From Bryobacterales bacterium (GTDB lineage Bacteria > Acidobacteriota > Terriglobia > Bryobacterales > Bryobacteraceae): a stretch of DNA of 64,000 nt. Positions 63,353 through 64,000 of this stretch are shown here, in pieces. The stretch covers positions 217,900-281,899 of the forward strand of contig JADJOP010000013.1 in NCBI GenBank assembly GCA_016713735.1, in the 5' to 3' direction. The position numbers and the translations under genes are program-made. Under the pieces are notes generated by a model. It worked only from the letters and a program-made list of their open reading frames with translations. It ran no database searches and was not told the DNA's origin. Position 1 is the stretch's first letter. Each line of letters begins with the position of its first letter.

Positions 63353-63926
63353 TTAGGGCAGTTCGACGGACTTCAGTTTTCCGTCTTCCAGGCGGAGTTT
63401 GGCGAAGGCGCCGCTGGTGAGCACGTAGGTCCAGGATTCGGCGTTTTCGCCGGTGGAGATTTTGCCGGGGCTCGCCGAGGGCGGCGACGATGTCGGCGGC
63501 GGGTGAGCCGGGGGCGAGGGTCTTGAGGGTTTCCGGCGCGAGGGGCTGGGCTTCGGGTTTGGCGCTGGCTTCGATGCCGCCGGCGGCGGCGGGCAGGATG
63601 GGGCGTCCGCGAAGGGCGGCCGGGGAGTTTGGAGCGGTGGACCGCATACCGGCGGACTGCCGGCGCGCTTCCACGTTCGCTTTCCACTCGGCGCGCTGCT
63701 GCAGATGCTCAGGGGTTGAGAACTTCGCATCGACCTCGGCCAGTTTGGCGTCCATGTTGTCGAAGAAGGCGCGGATGTCGGGGGGGATGGTCTTGTCGGT
63801 GTAGTAGGTTTTGTCGTAACAGTAGTGCCAGGGGCCGTTTCCGCCGCCGTAGCGGACCTTAAAGCGGCCTTCGCGGCAGGTGTAACGGATCTTGAATCCG
63901 GGCACAGCCTGGGCGGCAGGCTTCAA
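63353..63926 (-). CDS. Protein of unknown function, one frameshift, 5' end uncertain
   Basis: About 190 visible residues. The N-terminal part is rich in aromatic and charged residues (FKIRYTCREGRFKVRYGGGN; WHYCYDKTYYTDKTIPPDI), followed by a helical segment (KFSTPEHLQQRAEWKANVEA), an Ala/Pro-rich linker and the tail WTYVLTSGAFAKLRLEDGK. The frame shifts at the G4 run 63467-63470; removing one G joins VAALGEP to GKISTGENAES. The only start at the left of the frame is TTG 63926. A signal-like sequence in another frame just upstream (AFLWFLVSGLFVEA) suggests a further indel or an earlier start. No family recognised. Confidence 0.5.
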
Positions 63927-64000
63927 CGAAGAGGCCGGAGACGAGGAACCAGAGGAAGGCCATCCACACGGGTCGCGACGCGCATATAGGACCAGGATGG

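Overview
The window is 64 kb of high-GC DNA (mostly G/C at third codon positions) that looks like an Acidobacteriota chromosome of the Bryobacterales/Solibacter type. This is an inference from gene content: an Oar-like carboxypeptidase-regulatory TonB receptor, a DUF6677 protein, a neutral-ceramidase-like protein, a DUF1080 protein, sulfatase and ThuA-type genes, and GAF-type signalling. No rRNA, tRNA or CRISPR array was recognised.

Layout. 0-9 kb: the 3' part of a metal-type TonB receptor with His/Glu-rich loops, covarying palindromic repeats, ispG, a degenerate receiver protein, a TPR protein, then DUF1385-prfA-prmC. 8.4-14.5 kb (minus): a translationally coupled trio of DUF1175 (YfaT-like), a giant alpha-2-macroglobulin with an intact thioester motif, and a membrane protein. 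14.7-17.1 kb: a frameshifted siderophore TonB receptor. 17-21 kb: three small or unknown genes, then an IS1380-family element whose ends can be defined and which has replaced the 3' end of a secreted protein gene. 21.3-23.5 kb: miaB and a bifunctional-nuclease-domain gene. 23.5-30 kb: repeats, a single-chain restriction-modification enzyme, a TerC protein, a 48-aa membrane peptide and RhaT. 30-32.5 kb: a lower-GC degenerate patch with a consensus promoter, a Cys-rich secreted protein, a broken beta-propeller-like gene and a decayed copy of the sugar-transferase gene that stands intact at 33.2-34.6 kb. 33-36.2 kb: exopolysaccharide-type genes. 36.2-40.1 kb: a coupled ceramidase/peptidase/RraA chain. 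40-45.3 kb: M23 peptidase, sulfatase, ThuA-like protein and a lipoprotein cyclophilin. 45.4-50 kb: NifJ coupled to a dihydroorotate-dehydrogenase-like protein. 50-52.4 kb: DUF1080 protein, a small membrane protein, a RelE-type toxin-antitoxin pair and DUF2809. 52.6-55.2 kb: a lower-GC insertion encoding a SIR2 NADase-like domain joined to about three GAF domains. 55.5-63.1 kb: an RND efflux pair and an Oar-like receptor.

Two cross-cutting points. First, at least a dozen genes need one or more frame corrections to read as full-length proteins, and many breaks lie in short C/G or A/T runs, so sequencing or assembly indels must be weighed against real decay. The sugar-transferase copy (22-base deletion plus nonsense change) is clearly real decay. 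Second, the best candidate for an undescribed system is the SIR2-GAF locus. It resembles abortive-infection NADase effectors but carries GAF sensor domains, sits on foreign-looking DNA and is close to a toxin-antitoxin pair.
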